Source of the DNA: Dolomedes plantarius
Lineage: Eukaryota; Arthropoda; Arachnida; Araneae; Dolomedidae
Direction: 5' to 3'
DNA length: 64,000 bases
Assembly (NCBI GenBank): GCA_907164885.2
Contig: OU015500.1
Location: 49,320,033-49,384,032, forward strand
The position numbers and the translations under genes are program-made. Of this stretch, positions 22,104 to 33,901 are shown piece after piece. The notes under the pieces were generated by a model. That model did not search any database and was not told the origin of the DNA. It was given only the letters and a program-made list of their open reading frames with translations. Each line of letters opens with the position of its first letter. Within the stretch, counting starts at the first letter, position 1.

Positions 22104-23504
22104 CAATTTTTTGCGTGTCTAAGGGACTTATCTGCTATGGCAAGTGAGAAAAAGAAATAACATGAAATTCAGTCTTCAAATTATATTTTTACTACAAGAA
22201 AAAAAATTTAAAAATTGTTCAATTATTCACAAGTACTTACTTCTGCAGAAGCTAGACTAATGAAATGACACTAAACGATGAGTGATAAAACAATACTAAA
22301 CGATTGACCGTTATCATCAAGTACTTGCTTCTGCGTTTGAATTGCATTATTGCAACGATTTACAACAGACTATGGATATAACTATGATTGGCTTCTGAAA
22401 AAAGTTACTTATTATTCGACGGCCAAAAATATTTTGCCATTCATTGATGTTATTCCTTATAGTTTGGGAAATTTATTATGAATGTAAAAAGTTAGGAGTC
22501 GATCAAGTGCTTTGACACTAAAATTTCAAGAAGTGGACTCCGCCGATTTGGCTTGTGAGTGACTCAAATAACTATGCTTTTGTCAAAACACTCACACACC
22601 GTCTCTCTCAAAAGTTTTTCTATCTATGTACCTACTGCTGATGCAGCAATATTTTAAATTTATACCAATCAACAAATTGCGAATTCAAAACATTAAATAA
22701 TTGCTATCTTGGTGGGGGGAAAATCATTTGTTTCTTACGTTGATTATTTAAATATGAACGATAAATTTAATTTCATGATGTAACAAAAATGTCGACATGA
22801 AGGGTAATGCTGAAGCAAAATATGTGGAACTGGTCAGTTGATTAACGATTGTATTTTAAGTCTGCTAGAAATCAGATAGCTGGAATCAGATACTGGAATT
22901 TATTTAACATGAGCACATTCATATTACCTGATCAGATAACTATTGGGTTTGTGAATTAAGGAAAATGTTTTGCAGCTTAAAACGTGTATTGTTAAAAAGT
23001 TCATAAAAAATTGCATTTATTATAAACATAATATGTATGTCATAATGTTAATTCAATTTATAGTTTTTATATTATTTATTTGTTAAGATATATTTACTAA
23101 GTTTTAAAATATTAAATCTAAAACATGCAGTTGAACGATCCCATTTTTTTTTCAAATTCTCTTTTTATGTCTATTGCTCTTTATGTATATAAAAGACATC
23201 CATGCATCTAATACCAACTATTAATATAGCATTGAAAGAAAAACGCTTGATTTCGTAAGATATAGAAATGAAATTAATAATGCTGATATAATGACACATT
23301 TATAAAATGATATGATTTGGTACGGTTATGGAATGATACGTTTATAAAAGGGTATAAAATGGTAGTTGAACATAAAGTGTGGATTAAATTTGGATGAATC
23401 AAATTTTTTGCAAATAATTCTAAGTCAAAGACCATTCTTTCATTTTAATATTAGGTTAAAAGAAAAAAAAAACCTGCTCCTCAGATTCAATTTGAGTGCA
23501 AAAT

Positions 23505-23505
<1 letters not shown>
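22104..23505. other. AT-rich DNA without genes
   Basis: Nothing recognised. ATGGTATGATA-like short repeats occur around 23290-23365. Confidence 0.4.

Positions 23506-23564
<59 letters not shown>
23506..23564. repeat. (TA)n(TG)n microsatellite
   Basis: About 40 bp of TA run directly into about 18 bp of TG. Confidence 0.95.
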
Positions 23565-24879
23565 GCTATAAAATAACATAGAAAGGGGTACTGTATTTTT
23601 TTTCATAGTTCTTCATGTACTTTAGAATAATAAATATTATAGTGAAGTAACAGAATTTCTAGTGTTTCAGAAGTTGCTTGTTTATACCTAGAAATAAAAT
23701 TGGATTCCATATTGTACCAGTATCATCAAAAATGAATTTAACAACAGAAAATAAAGGTTGTTTAGTTTAAATAATGTTGATTATTAACTTCATTGATTAA
23801 TCACATTTCCAGATGTCATTCAGAAATATGTTTTCAATGAGACATATATGAATGATCATGCATCTTTTAAATTCATAATAGTTTTAAGGTGCAAGTAGCA
23901 TGTAGAGGAAAACTACATATATTTAAAATACTACATACCTTATTTTGAAAATGATATACTGATTTTGTTACTAAACTAAAACGCTTCTTTAACGATCCAA
24001 TCAACTTAACATGTGAGATTTTCTCTTTTCTGAACACTGTAAATTTAATGGAAATATTTAAATTACAGTTAACATAAATTGCACATACTAACAGATAAAC
24101 GTTTTGCAATCAAAATATACACTTGAACGTTTCTTCCAGAGGAATTTATTTAACAGAGATATGACGTAAAGTTCATTCATATTTGACCCCAGACGACCCA
24201 AAACACCGGTTCAAATTTTATTGTTGTGGTTATGGTAAGACATCTGTCATTTTGTACAGCAACCAGGTGATATGGAACTATATGTAAAATAATAAAGGAG
24301 AATGGAGGAAAAGAAGTCAAATAAATGGAAGCTAATAAAACAGGTTCACGTGGATGTATATCTTAACAAATATTATTTTGTCAAAATTTGCGAAATGTTT
24401 GAAAATTAACAACCACTTTCCACAACAATTCTCATTGCCATGAAACGTGTCTTCGCTGCTGCCATCTTTTGGCCAAAGAATCATACAAAGATATTCAGTG
24501 ATGATTATACTTCAATATTTTATTGTACAAAATATTTTTATGTAAAATAACAAAAAAAAATTTAAAGACATTATTGATATAATATCTGTACTACTAGTTT
24601 TCATACATTTCTTAAGAGGGTTTTCATTAATATGACGTTCATCAATAACATTATTAAAAAAAAAAATATGTGTAATTGAATGAAATGTAGAAGAATAAAC
24701 ATTTTACAAAAAATGACGTTTTTTTTAAATGAAAATATCGAATGCATTAAAACAGTTCACAAAATCTAAGGTAAAAAATTGATTATTAACTTATTCAAAT
24801 GGTTTTCTCTTTTTTTAGTTTGATTTTCAGAGAAGGTTAAGGATGATGGGAATTTTTATTCCTTTTTGTTTTCTCCTCC
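23565..24879. other. AT-rich DNA without genes
   Basis: No gene or repeat family recognised. Confidence 0.4.
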
Positions 24880-25042
24880 AAAGCCACCAAACTACTGGCT
24901 GGTAAATATTTACAACAAAGCATTTTGCTTATGCTGTAAATATTTACAAGCCAGTAGTTTGGTGGCTTTAGAAACCACCAAAGTACTGGCTGCTTTAGAA
25001 CTATAGCAACAAGCAAAGAAATTTGCTTGTTGCTATAGTTCT
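24880..25042. repeat. Two adjacent near-perfect hairpins
   Basis: Hairpin 1 has 35-nt arms (24880-24914 and 24935-24969) with one mismatch and a 20-nt loop. Its arms start AAAGCCACCAAACTACTGG. Hairpin 2 has perfect 21-nt arms (24997-25017 and 25022-25042) around the loop GAAA. A partial copy of the hairpin 1 arm (CCACCAAAGTACTGGCTG) lies between them. The transcript of either strand would form strong stems. It could be a small fold-back transposon, a hairpin RNA precursor or both. Confidence 0.85.
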
Positions 25043-25589
25043 GGTATAAGTATCAGACCCCTCTTCAACACAAAAATTCTGCCCACCCATCTGAAATTAT
25101 AGATGTATGCTTATGTGTGTAGCATACATCTATACATATGATATAATATGTCTTGTAGTTTATTCTTAGTTTCCTTCCCAACTAAATATTGCTTAAACAT
25201 TAATGATGAAACTTTACTAAATCTGTTGAGCGAACGAAATTAGAGGAAAACTGAAACATTCAGGAGTTACATTTTGTAGTAATTTTATTAAATAATTATA
25301 CTTCATACGTGTGTACAAGTGAAAGGAAAAAAAATTATATTTTCATAAAAAAAATTCATCAACTTGCTCACTAAGATTTCCAAAATGCGAAATTACCTCC
25401 CTTTTAGAAGAAAAGTTTCGCATAATGACCATAAAGTGCTCTTCAATTTATGTAATGAATGCTTTTCAGTAAAGAGTTCCAAAATGCTCAACATGTGATA
25501 ACAGTTTATTTTAACCTCTTAATTCGCTGACAATCCTAAAAGTAACTGAAAAAAAAAATTCACAGACTTAAACAAAAAAAAGTTGAATC
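25043..25589. other. AT-rich DNA upstream of the tRNA
   Basis: It includes a small inverted repeat, ATAGATGTATGC..GCATACATCTAT, at about 25098-25134. No gene is present. Confidence 0.5.
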
Positions 25590-25663
25590 TGGCCCGTGGG
25601 GGGATCGAACCCACGACCTTCGCGTTATTAGCACGACGCTCTAACCAACTGAGCTAACGGGCC
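25590..25663 (-). tRNA. tRNA-Ile, anticodon AAT
   Basis: The 74-nt - strand sequence folds fully. The acceptor stem GGCCCGT pairs with its partner ending GGGCC, with discriminator A. The D arm is GCTC..GAGC, the anticodon stem TCGTG/CGCGA with loop CTAATAA, and the T arm GTGGGTTCGATCCCCC. The anticodon AAT lies at 25627-25629 and would be modified to IAU, decoding isoleucine. The A box (TTAGCTCAGTTGG) and B box (GGTTCGATCCC) are intact. No CCA is encoded, as usual in eukaryotes. The upstream flank on the - strand is AT-rich. Confidence 0.96.
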
Positions 25664-26049
25664 GCTGAAGAGAATAGAAATAACAATCAATTCATCCATG
25701 AGACCCATGGTGATTGGTATTTTTAAATGTTTCATAAGATTTTTAATTTGAGACATCGGTGTACACATTGGATGTATAAATAGGAGTAAATGTTCGAAAA
25801 TACAACACTTGTAATATTGAAAGTGGTGAGAGCAATATTTAAGAACTAATTATTAATAACTGCTTGTAACGAACAGATCCTCGTCCTCTAGAACATAATT
25901 ATCAGTTTTATGTATCTTGCGTCCAACCGATAGAAATTATTTGAAACAGCTTTACTCAATTTTGATGACCTAAACTTCGATAAGAGGATTTTCGGGTTTC
26001 CTCAGTCGCTGCGCATGCGCCGTTTAGCTGCACATTCTCCCATATTACA
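25664..26049. other. Spacer
   Basis: No gene recognised between the tRNA and the hAT fragment. Confidence 0.4.
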
Positions 26050-26365
26050 GATGCAAGTCCTGACAGCCTTAAAATGAATTTTATATTTGAAAACAAAATT
26101 ATATCCTTATTTCCTAATCTCGGAACTGTTGCTAGATTGTATTTAAAATTATCAATTAACAATGCGGAAGGTGGAAGGGGAGCATTCATTTTCAGTACTG
26201 AAACTAATAAAAAATTATTTACGCAGTACTCTTTTGGAACATAAGCGTAACACACTGGCAATGCTGTACATAAAAAAGGATATTCCAATTACTCTTTGTT
26301 ATGAGGATATTATTAATAATTTTGCAAATGTCCAAAATTCCAAAACAAAGGTTTTTAATTTCTAA
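26050..26365 (+). pseudogene. hAT-family transposase, C-terminal dimerisation region
   Basis: Frame 1 from 26050 reads FPNLGTVARLYLKLSINNAEG, and after a frameshift near 26175 frame 2 reads EGEHSFSVLKLIKNYLRST, then LAMLYIKKDI and YEDIINNFA. This is the conserved C-terminal dimerisation block of hAT transposases and of domesticated ZMYM1-like proteins, where ERSFS and KNYLRSTM are the hallmarks. Only the last 90 or so codons survive. No catalytic core or terminal repeats are seen nearby. Confidence 0.75.
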
Positions 26366-28307
26366 AAATAACTTCACATTGATTTTTTTTTAAATTTTCA
26401 TTTTATATTTTTCTGTAATCTCAATCTAATTATATAAATTAACACAATTTAAAAATTGTGATTTTTTAAAAAACAAATATCACTCTCATTCTCGTTTATA
26501 TAAAAAGGGCCCTGACTTTGATTTGTATGTCTATACTCGGGGAATACCTAACCTGAATAGAGGCAAAACACTAGAGCAGTATGATTCCGCCATTGCGATA
26601 TAGTTCGCACTTTTTCCTTTCAACAGAGTTGATAAAAGGTACATTTCAGACATAAATCATTAAAATAATGATTTAAATGATAAAGCGTAGATATATTTGA
26701 GCAACAAAAATGTGGTGTTTCACGTATTTAGTAAATAATGCGCAATACAGCATGCGAGAGACAATGTAACGTCATAAAATAATCTGACCATTCACAAGGC
26801 TTCGTTTCCTTGGTGGAAGTATCTGGCGTTCAATGTAGATGTGAATTTTTGGTAACCCCAGGTCTCCTCCTAAGAGAAAATCTCTCAGAAAGTGGCCACT
26901 CGGAGGGAGCAGTTCTTTTTTCACGAGGGGTGGAAAGTGAGGAGGAGATTGTCACCAAACATCCCCCATTTTTTGCCAAATAACGGTATTGGCATCAAGG
27001 AAGAGTGGAACAGGTGTTACTTCCTGCCGATGGGTAATGGTTTACCCTAAGAAAAGGCAGTGTTTACAAGAGACAAGTGGGGAGGAATGCACATTTGCAG
27101 TTAACAATTGAAAGAAAATTTTCAACACTATACCTATTGGAGTTGTTACGACTTCAAACTCCGTCTGTAACTGTTTGTCCCTATAAACGGGGATTTAGTT
27201 TTACTCTCCTTACGGGAGGGAAATACTGTATGTGTACGTCACGTGTCAAAACGAAACTAACTTGTTTTTGACGCGTTAGGAGAGCCGAATTGCGCGGCTC
27301 TTAGAATCATGTAATGGCTCGACATAGTCGAGTAGAAATCTGGGAGGCATAAATGAAAAGCCATTAATAATTATTGTAACGAGAATACTTTAATTGTGTT
27401 GTGATTGTGATAATTGTGAATAAATGTAGTGTTTAGTAAAGGATATGAAGTCGGATACCTTTAATTTATGGTACAGGAATATTGACTGTCGTGATTTGCT
27501 GTACAATCTGAAATGTTTAAACGGTGATTTCTTGTGTCTATTTTCCAAGTTAAAAACTTGCAACTAAGCAAAAAATCTTTCACGTTTTCATTTAATTTTT
27601 AAACTGGGCAAAAATATGGCTAACAAAAACCAAGTTATGAGAAGATATTTCACAAAGGATGAAATTAGAGTTTGACGAAATATTCCCCTAGTTAAATTGC
27701 GAAAAATGGAAAATTTTATAAATTGTTGAAAAAATTAAATGCATGTAATTTTTCATTGGAAGAGGTCATTAGTGTAGTCATCATAACACTTTAAAAGGCA
27801 GTACCGGCTTTAAGCTGATTTGACCTATTAGATTAGGAAAAAAAATTTAAATGTCTAAAAGAAAATTGCGTAAACAGATGTAAAAAATATTCAGAATAAC
27901 GACTAAACGAAGTGTGTAAAATGTGCAACCAGCATATTGAGATATGCTGGTTGAAGAAATGGAAGCATTCTTCCATCTTAATATTTCTGAAACCCATAAA
28001 AATTCAAAAATTCCTCGCTACGAATGATAGAGCTGCTGGCTTTCAGAAAAAAACTCTAGACACGGCCTATCTGGGGTGGTCAGAAAGTAAGCAGCAAATA
28101 TTGTTTATTGAATGTACTGCTTGGTTTATTTAACATATGCTTGGTTTATTTAACAAATAATGTTTTTAACCAATGCTAAACACTGTAACCAGAAAGAACT
28201 GCCTTTTAAAAAACTAATGCATTTATTTAAATACAAAATCTAGTTTGTCCATCAATTGCATTTTCATCTTTCAAACAATTAACCATGAGTCTCTCCCAAG
28301 TAACACA
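26366..28307. other. Gene-free DNA, possible LTR remnant
   Basis: No coding region recognised. The stretch around 27010-27470 has CTATAAACGG near 27180 and GAATAAATG near 27418, an LTR-like order, but no clear ends. A short direct repeat of GCTTGGTTTATTTAACA lies near 28120-28158. Confidence 0.35.
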
Positions 28308-28566
28308 CACCGTTGGCCCAACAGCAAACTTTTGTTACATCGTTGGGGAATGGTTACCGTTGGCAGAAGTTCCAGAAACTAGAGAGGCCAACTGCAAAAT
28401 GTTTATGTTGGGCCAACAATTTTAAAATGTTGTTGGCCCAACTGAGAGAGAGAGAGATCAACAGCATCATGCAACAGAGAGAGATCTCTTTCTGTGTCAG
28501 ATCAGCTCATTCCTCAACAGCATCATGCGAGAAGAGATCTCTCTCTCTGTTGCATGATGCTGTTGA
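28308..28566. repeat. Cluster of palindromes with GTTGGCCCAAC and a 31-bp inverted pair
   Basis: GTTGGCCCAAC near 28311 and GTTGGGCCAACA near 28410, facing GTTGGCCCAAC near 28432, suggest terminal or internal repeats of a MITE. To the right, CAACAGCATCATGCAACAG (from 28459) is repeated inverted at about 28533-28565, and a third, direct copy (CAACAGCATCATGC) lies at about 28515. GA/CT tracts border these arms. No coding content. Confidence 0.65.
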
Positions 28567-28635
28567 GGATTTTCTTCTTTGCTTTAAACTTGAGCCCAAA
28601 TCGGTACTTTCTTCCGTTGTGTCTGTTCGGCTTTT

Positions 28636-28897
28636 CTAATTTTCGTTAATAAAATTGTGTAAAATGTAAGCTGCTTGCACAACTGATTGCACTCTTTCAG
28701 GCTCTATGCCCATTCTTGTGTACAGATCCCTAAACTTTGATGCAAGCCTTCCAAAAGCACACTCAACGGTTTTCCGTGCTCTTGAAAAGCGATAATTGAA
28801 AATCCTCTTGCAATTATTTGGTCCTCTAGCAGGATACGGTCTCATTATATTGTCCCGCAGAGAAAGGCATCATCAGCAATAAAATAGAGGGGAAATG
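28636..28897 (-). pseudogene. PIF/Harbinger (HARBI1-like) transposase, C-terminal part
   Basis: On the - strand, FIADDAFLCG lies at about 28897-28850, matching the second catalytic-aspartate region (A/GDxAFP) of DDE_Tnp_4 nucleases. A small frameshift leads to MRPYPARG, NYRFSRARKTVECAFGRLAS (with the glutamate of the triad in VECAFG) and YILHNFINEN. This is the standard C-terminal segment of Harbinger nucleases. The N-terminal part is not adjacent; a Harbinger N-terminus in the same orientation is at 31508-32055, with other elements between. Confidence 0.8.
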
Positions 28898-29112
28898 TTT
28901 GGTTTCTCCTGGTAAAGCTAAAGTAGGTGGAATATTTAATTTATCATTCTGGTTAGGGGCCCACCCCACGCTATTGTTAATTGTTATTGAGTTTGCGAAA
29001 AGTGATTATTGGCAAGTTTGTGTGAAGACAGTCTTGATTAGTGCTTTGATTATATCTGCTTTGCAGATTGTGCTAGAAAGTTTTCTAAATTCTATCCTCC
29101 GGCACCTCCCCG

Positions 29113-30126
29113 TGGTGGGCCAGAGGAGTTGGTGAGCTCATTGAGGACTTAGTGAAGCTAAAATATCAAAGAGTGATGAATATAATAAGTATGACTAAGT
29201 TAACGGTAGATGTTAAGAGGCAACTAAACGAGGATATTTTGGAGTTGGTTAACTCGATTTCAGATCAGCAAAAGATAATTAATTATCTGAAAGGACAAAT
29301 TAGTGTTCTTGAGAGAGGAGAAGTGAAGACTTACGCCGAAGTTGCGAAGGGAAGAGTTGGTGAGAAGAAAAAGATAAAGAGATTAGGGAGAGAGGCTAGA
29401 AATGAGATTACGATCATTCCGTTGAACGCCCAAGAGTCGGATGAGACAAAAAGGGTGGTTAAAGAGAATATAAAGCCCGATAAGTTGGGAATTGGAATAA
29501 GAAAGGGCAAGAGAATTGAAAAAGGAGGTATTTTGGTGGAGATGGAGACGAAGGAGGAATTGGGGAAATTTGTTAAAGCGTTTGAATGAAGCAGAGGTGT
29601 CAATACGTTTTATGTTACACTTAAACCCAAGTTGAAAGATCCGAAAATTATTATTTACGATGCGAAAGAAAATTATGGGAGAAAAGAGTTTAGAGAGATT
29701 TTGAAGAAGCAGAATTTGGAATTGAAGGACACTGATATCGATGTTCTGACGAACTTTAAGATGAAGAATGGATATAATTGGATTAGTAGCGTTAAAGGGG
29801 AACTATAGAAGTATAGAGTATCTATAGAACTATTGAAGGCGATAAAAAGTTGAAAGTTGGCTGGAAAATCTGTAACTGGATGGACTATAGAAAGCCGGTG
29901 ATATGTTATAAGTGTTGGGGCTTTGGCCATGTGGCCAAGAATTGTCGGAATAAGAAGAAGTGCAAAGCTTGCGCTGAAGAAGCCCACCAAGATCAGCCTT
30001 GCAAAAAGGAACAGACTTACGCGAATCGCGCAAGATATCAGGGAAAGACGGGGAGAAAGTTGTACACTAAACATCTTCCCACGGATCAAAGTTGTTGTAG
30101 ATACCAAGCAGAAGTCGAGAAAATAG
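29113..30126 (+). pseudogene. LINE ORF1 (gag-like) with CCHC zinc knuckles
   Basis: A frame open from about 29113 encodes a Lys/Glu-rich, probably coiled-coil region (NSISDQQKIINYLKGQ), then TYAEVAKGRVGEKKK and basic sequence to a stop at 29587-29589. Later frames contain FYVTLKPKLKDPKIIIYD and, at 29850-30020, CYKCWGFGHVAKNC (C-x2-C-x4-H-x4-C) followed by CKAC.EEAHQDQPC, a second knuckle. Coiled coil plus paired knuckles is the layout of ORF1 proteins of R1/I-type LINEs. At least two interruptions are present. It could belong to the same family as the 2.7-6.9 kb LINE, but no overlap allows a test. Confidence 0.75.
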
Positions 30127-30469
30127 TGGAGTTAACCGATTATGGAGGCTGGAAGACACGGACTCAGTGGCCTAGCGAGGGGGGGGGGGGCAAGGGGGTC
30201 TATCATGCCCTGGACGCCACCCGCAGAGGGGCGCTAAATGGTCCTTTTCACTAATCTACATATGAGGCGGTGAAGGGCAAAGTGGTGTAAGTCAATAAGT
30301 CAAGTGGTGTAAGTCAAGAGAGTTTAGCTGCAAAAACTACAAAAAATCCCACCATAAATTGAACAAATTATAATTCATAATAATTATTACAATATTGCAA
30401 ATAATAACTATTTGCAATTCCACTATAAATTTAACATGGAGATTACATATAGGCCCCCAAATGAAAAAA
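30127..30469. other. Spacer with poly-G run
   Basis: It contains a G run at about 30179-30190 and a short direct repeat of AAGTGGTGTAAGTCAA near 30280-30318. No gene. Confidence 0.5.
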
Positions 30470-30905
30470 GTTAAAAATGTGACTTCAAAAAGGCAGTCAG
30501 TCCATCCATCTCTTTTTGGTTTTCCTCTCTGTCTTTCACAGGAGGGGATTGCAGTAAGAACTTTCAATGGTGCTCTCTCAGAGTCCATTCTCAAAAGATG
30601 ACCTGCCCATCTCATTCTGTTCAATTTCACAAATTTCACTACGTCTTCATTTTTAAACAGTTTATATAGTTCAAAATTGTGTCTCCTTCGCCAAATACAT
30701 TATCAAGGACACCATCAAAGACAGCCCTCAAAACTCTCCTTTCAGAAATTACCAGTCTTCTCTTCCCTTGATATCAATGACCATGTGTCAGAGGCATATG
30801 TTAGCACTGGTCTTATGAGAGTTTTGTATAGCAGGATCTTAGTTTTTCTTTTGATAAGATGAGATTTCAACCGGTTTCTTAACCCATAGAAACAGTGCTC
30901 ATACG
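30470..30905 (-). mobile_element. Inverted second copy of the 21.0-22.1 kb LINE (3' part)
   Basis: On the - strand it encodes CFYGLRNRLKSHLIKRKTKI, LLYKTLIRPVLTYASDTW and, after an interruption, KFVKLNRMRWAGHLLRMDSE. These match 21545-21960 closely at both DNA and protein level. In this copy the tryptophan after NRMR is intact where the other copy has a stop. Reverse transcriptase palm motifs are absent, so this is a short truncated fragment. Confidence 0.85.
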
Positions 30906-31507
30906 ATAAGTTAAACAATTTTTTATGAAGTTGCAATTTGGGAATTGAGAATTTGAATTATTATTATGGTAGAAATTTCTGAAATTTATAAGTATATAAT
31001 TTTGCACATTTATATCTTTATATAGTAAAGCTTCTCTATGGCGGTTGGCCATGGTTCCGAAAAAAAGTGGTCATTTTCAGAGGTCCACCCCTATCGAATA
31101 GGGGTGGACTTCTTCTATATGGCAGACAGTAATGGTTCCGTAAAAAGGGGCAGTTTTGCGGGGTAGCCAGCTGGAGGTGCTTCACAGTATTCAGCTGAAT
31201 TCACCTAATGAGGTGTTAACAATGCAAATGTCTATTGGCATGATCTCTCCATTTGCAATGCTAATGATAATGAAACTAAGATAATGTGTGTGTATTGTAT
31301 ATACACATCAATGTGGATATTTATGTGAAAGCTTGGAAAAATTTTGTTACGTTTTTAGTTGCTTTTTAAGTATATAAATGGATTTTGAGTAAATGAAGAT
31401 AACCGACATAATTTATACATGTAATGTCATTAATCATTGAAGATTTTGCGAAAAGATTAAAAAATAAACTCTAGAAAATAAAACCACAAAATAAAAGATG
31501 TAACAAT
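30906..31507. other. AT-rich DNA with one perfect hairpin
   Basis: GTCCACCCCTAT (31083-31094) and ATAGGGGTGGAC (31098-31109) form perfect 12-bp arms around CGA. The flanks repeat ATGGTTCCG.AAAA at about 31050 and 31132, so this may be a decayed terminal-repeat element. No gene. Confidence 0.55.
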
Positions 31508-32055
31508 CGACTTACCGAAGAGAAATTAATAAGCTTTCTTTTACAGGTAGAAAGCCTGAAGTTAGTGTCTTTCTTCTGTATTTTATCTTGAATTAATTGA
31601 CTCAAATTTTTAAACGTATCGGGACGCATGCGATACAAAGATTGGAACTTACCTGTATAGTAGATCAAATCTTTCGCTGTAGCGAAAGTTCCTTGAGATG
31701 GCTGTTGCAAATTTAATAGATGCACCCAATGTTTTTGTCGTTTTCTGGTTTTATTTAAGGGATACATCAATATAATTTCGGTATCTTCATCTGAAGATGA
31801 CTCTGTGAACTCAGGCCATGCATATATCACGTTTTCTACAATTGAATATGACGCTCTGACGCGTTGCATAGCAGTCGGTAGCGGAGGAGGCAACGACATA
31901 CTGGAACATGTGTTTTTCAGAGTGAGGTCCGCATTAGACCTACTTTTTGTCCTTGTTTTAGGCTCTTTAGCAAGGCAGAGCCGACAAATACGTATGTCTA
32001 TTCCAAATGCGGAAGTTTTTGAAATTTTAACTAGTGGCTGACAAAGTGCATTCAT
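31508..32055 (-). pseudogene. PIF/Harbinger-type transposase, N-terminal exon
   Basis: The - strand frame starts MNALCQPLVK at 32055 and runs through RKRQKHWVHLLN, GKFQSLYRMRPDTFKNL and KIQKKDTNFRLS. W-x-H-P/L-x-N, F..F.RM....F..L and KKDTN(F/M)R are the conserved N-terminal signature of Harbinger transposases (HARBI1/ALP1-like). A consensus GTAAGT donor on the - strand at about 31508 may end the exon. The catalytic part is not adjacent. The 28636-28897 fragment has the same orientation and the missing end, so both may come from one element split by later insertions. Confidence 0.65.
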
Positions 32056-32482
32056 CTAGCCCACATTGGAAAGAGCCATAATCTATCACGAACTGTGGAT
32101 TTTAGAGTGTTTGTGGAAAATTTAGAGTGCTTGAAGAAAACAAAAAGCAAGGTTAACACCATAGCGTCAAATATACGTATTAGAGATGTATGTATTGGTA
32201 TTAATAACAATTCCTCAATTTTAGTTCCTATTCTGCATTAGGGATTCTTCCAGCATACTTATCTGCTGTGCCTTGCTGAGATGCCCATAATTTTTCTTGC
32301 ACCCATAGATAACGCTAATTGAATTAATATTTATAGAATCTTATATGTTTCATTCAGGTTCACATTTAACTCAGAAGCTTAATTGTTTCAAACTCCTTTG
32401 ACATCATAGCTTGTCCCCCGAACATTAAACAGATTCGTGGCAGAGAAGAATATGAGAGTGCATATTGCAGTTAAAGGTCATT
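32056..32482. other. Spacer
   Basis: No gene recognised between the Harbinger exon and the truncated end of the gypsy element. Confidence 0.4.
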
Positions 32483-33901
32483 CTTCTGCTGTTCGGCAAT
32501 AGTGGCGAAATCCATTGTAACTGAAGTAGGTACTTCGTTTATTCGAGAGAGAGTATCTGCTATGACGTTATCAGCTCCCTAGACATGTTGAATGTCTGTG
32601 CTGAATTGGGCAATGTAATCAAGATGTCTCGTTTGACGTGGGGAACACGATTCAGAGTGTTTCCTGAACGCGAAAGTTAGAGATTTATGATCAGTGAAGA
32701 TTGTAAAACAATGACCTTCAAGGTTATGTTTAAAATGTTTTATTGAGGAGTAAATTGCTAACAACTCTCCATCATAGGTGCTGTATTTCTGTTTAGCGGG
32801 GCATAGTTTTCTTAAGAAAAATGCGAGAGGCATGGGGCCTTTTTTTGTTTGTGAGTGTAGAACCGCTCCAATGGCGATATTGGATGCGTCTACCAACACA
32901 GAAAGGCGAGAGTTAGGCGAATGGTAATGTAACGTTACTGCGTTAGCCAAACTTTGTTTACATTGCTCGAAAACGTTATTAGTGACATCATTCCAGGGAA
33001 CTGGGCGCTTGTCGTTCTTTTTTGACTCGATTAAGAATGCATGTAGTGGAGCCTGAGTGTTCGCTGCGTTTGGGAGAAAACGATGGTAGAAATTTAGTAG
33101 AGCCAAGAAACGTCTGAGTTCCGAGATTGTGGTTGGTTTTGGAAACTCTAAAATTGCTGAAATCTTCTCGGGCAGAGGTTTAACGTCTTCGGCGGTTATG
33201 AGACATCCGATGAATTTAACTGATGTTTTTCCAGGGACGCACTTAGACGTGTTTAAGACCATGCGGTGAAATGCGTGTGAAGACTTGTTGTAGGTGGGTT
33301 CTGTGTTCTGCTTCGTTGGCGGAAGTGATAAGGATATCGTCAAAATAGGGGACACAGAATTCGAGACCAGATAAAACTTGGTGGATGAAGCGTTGGAACG
33401 TTTGACCAGCGTTTCGCAAACCAAATGGCATAACACATATTCAAACAAACCGAAAGGGGTTGTAACGGCAGTTTTTTGGATATCCTGAGGCTGGACAGGG
33501 ATTTGGTGGTAAGTACGAGCCAAATCGAGAGTCGAGAAAATTGATTTGCCGAAAAACATTTGGGTGCAATCCTGTATATGCGGTACAGGGTACCTGTCAG
33601 GAATAGTTATAGCATTTAGCCTGCGATAATCGCCACATGGGCACCAATCACCATTGGCCTTTTTGACCATATGTAACGGGCTGGCCCATGAGCTCTTAGA
33701 AGGGCGGATGATGCCCTCGGACAATAAGAATTCGAATTTCCACCGAGCAGCTTGCAATAATTCCGGGGATAAGCGCCGAGGTTTAGAAAAAAACGGGAGG
33801 TCTGGTTGTCTCAATGTGGTACAAATCTGGCGAAATTTCGGGGAAATTATTGGGTTTTGAAGGGTTAGTGAGCTCGGGGAATTGGCGGAGTATTTTGTCA
33901 A
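32483..33901 (-). pseudogene. gypsy reverse transcriptase and RNase H
   Basis: The main frame has [38 protein letters not shown] (first catalytic aspartate) and TPFGLFEY. It then shifts frame near 33440, so [13 protein letters not shown] and [13 protein letters not shown] (the paired aspartates) lie in a second frame (33431-33243). It shifts back to [20 protein letters not shown] and to RNase [31 protein letters not shown] and [17 protein letters not shown] at 32579-32581 interrupts the connector, which still reads DNVIADTLSRIN beyond it. The two shifts nearly compensate, so the protein family is easy to see but the gene is dead. Confidence 0.88.

Noticed and set aside
27912..28133. 73-codon + strand frame (contains NDRAAGFQKKTLDTAYLGW)
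   Set aside because: It looks faintly like transposon coding sequence, but I could not place it in a family.
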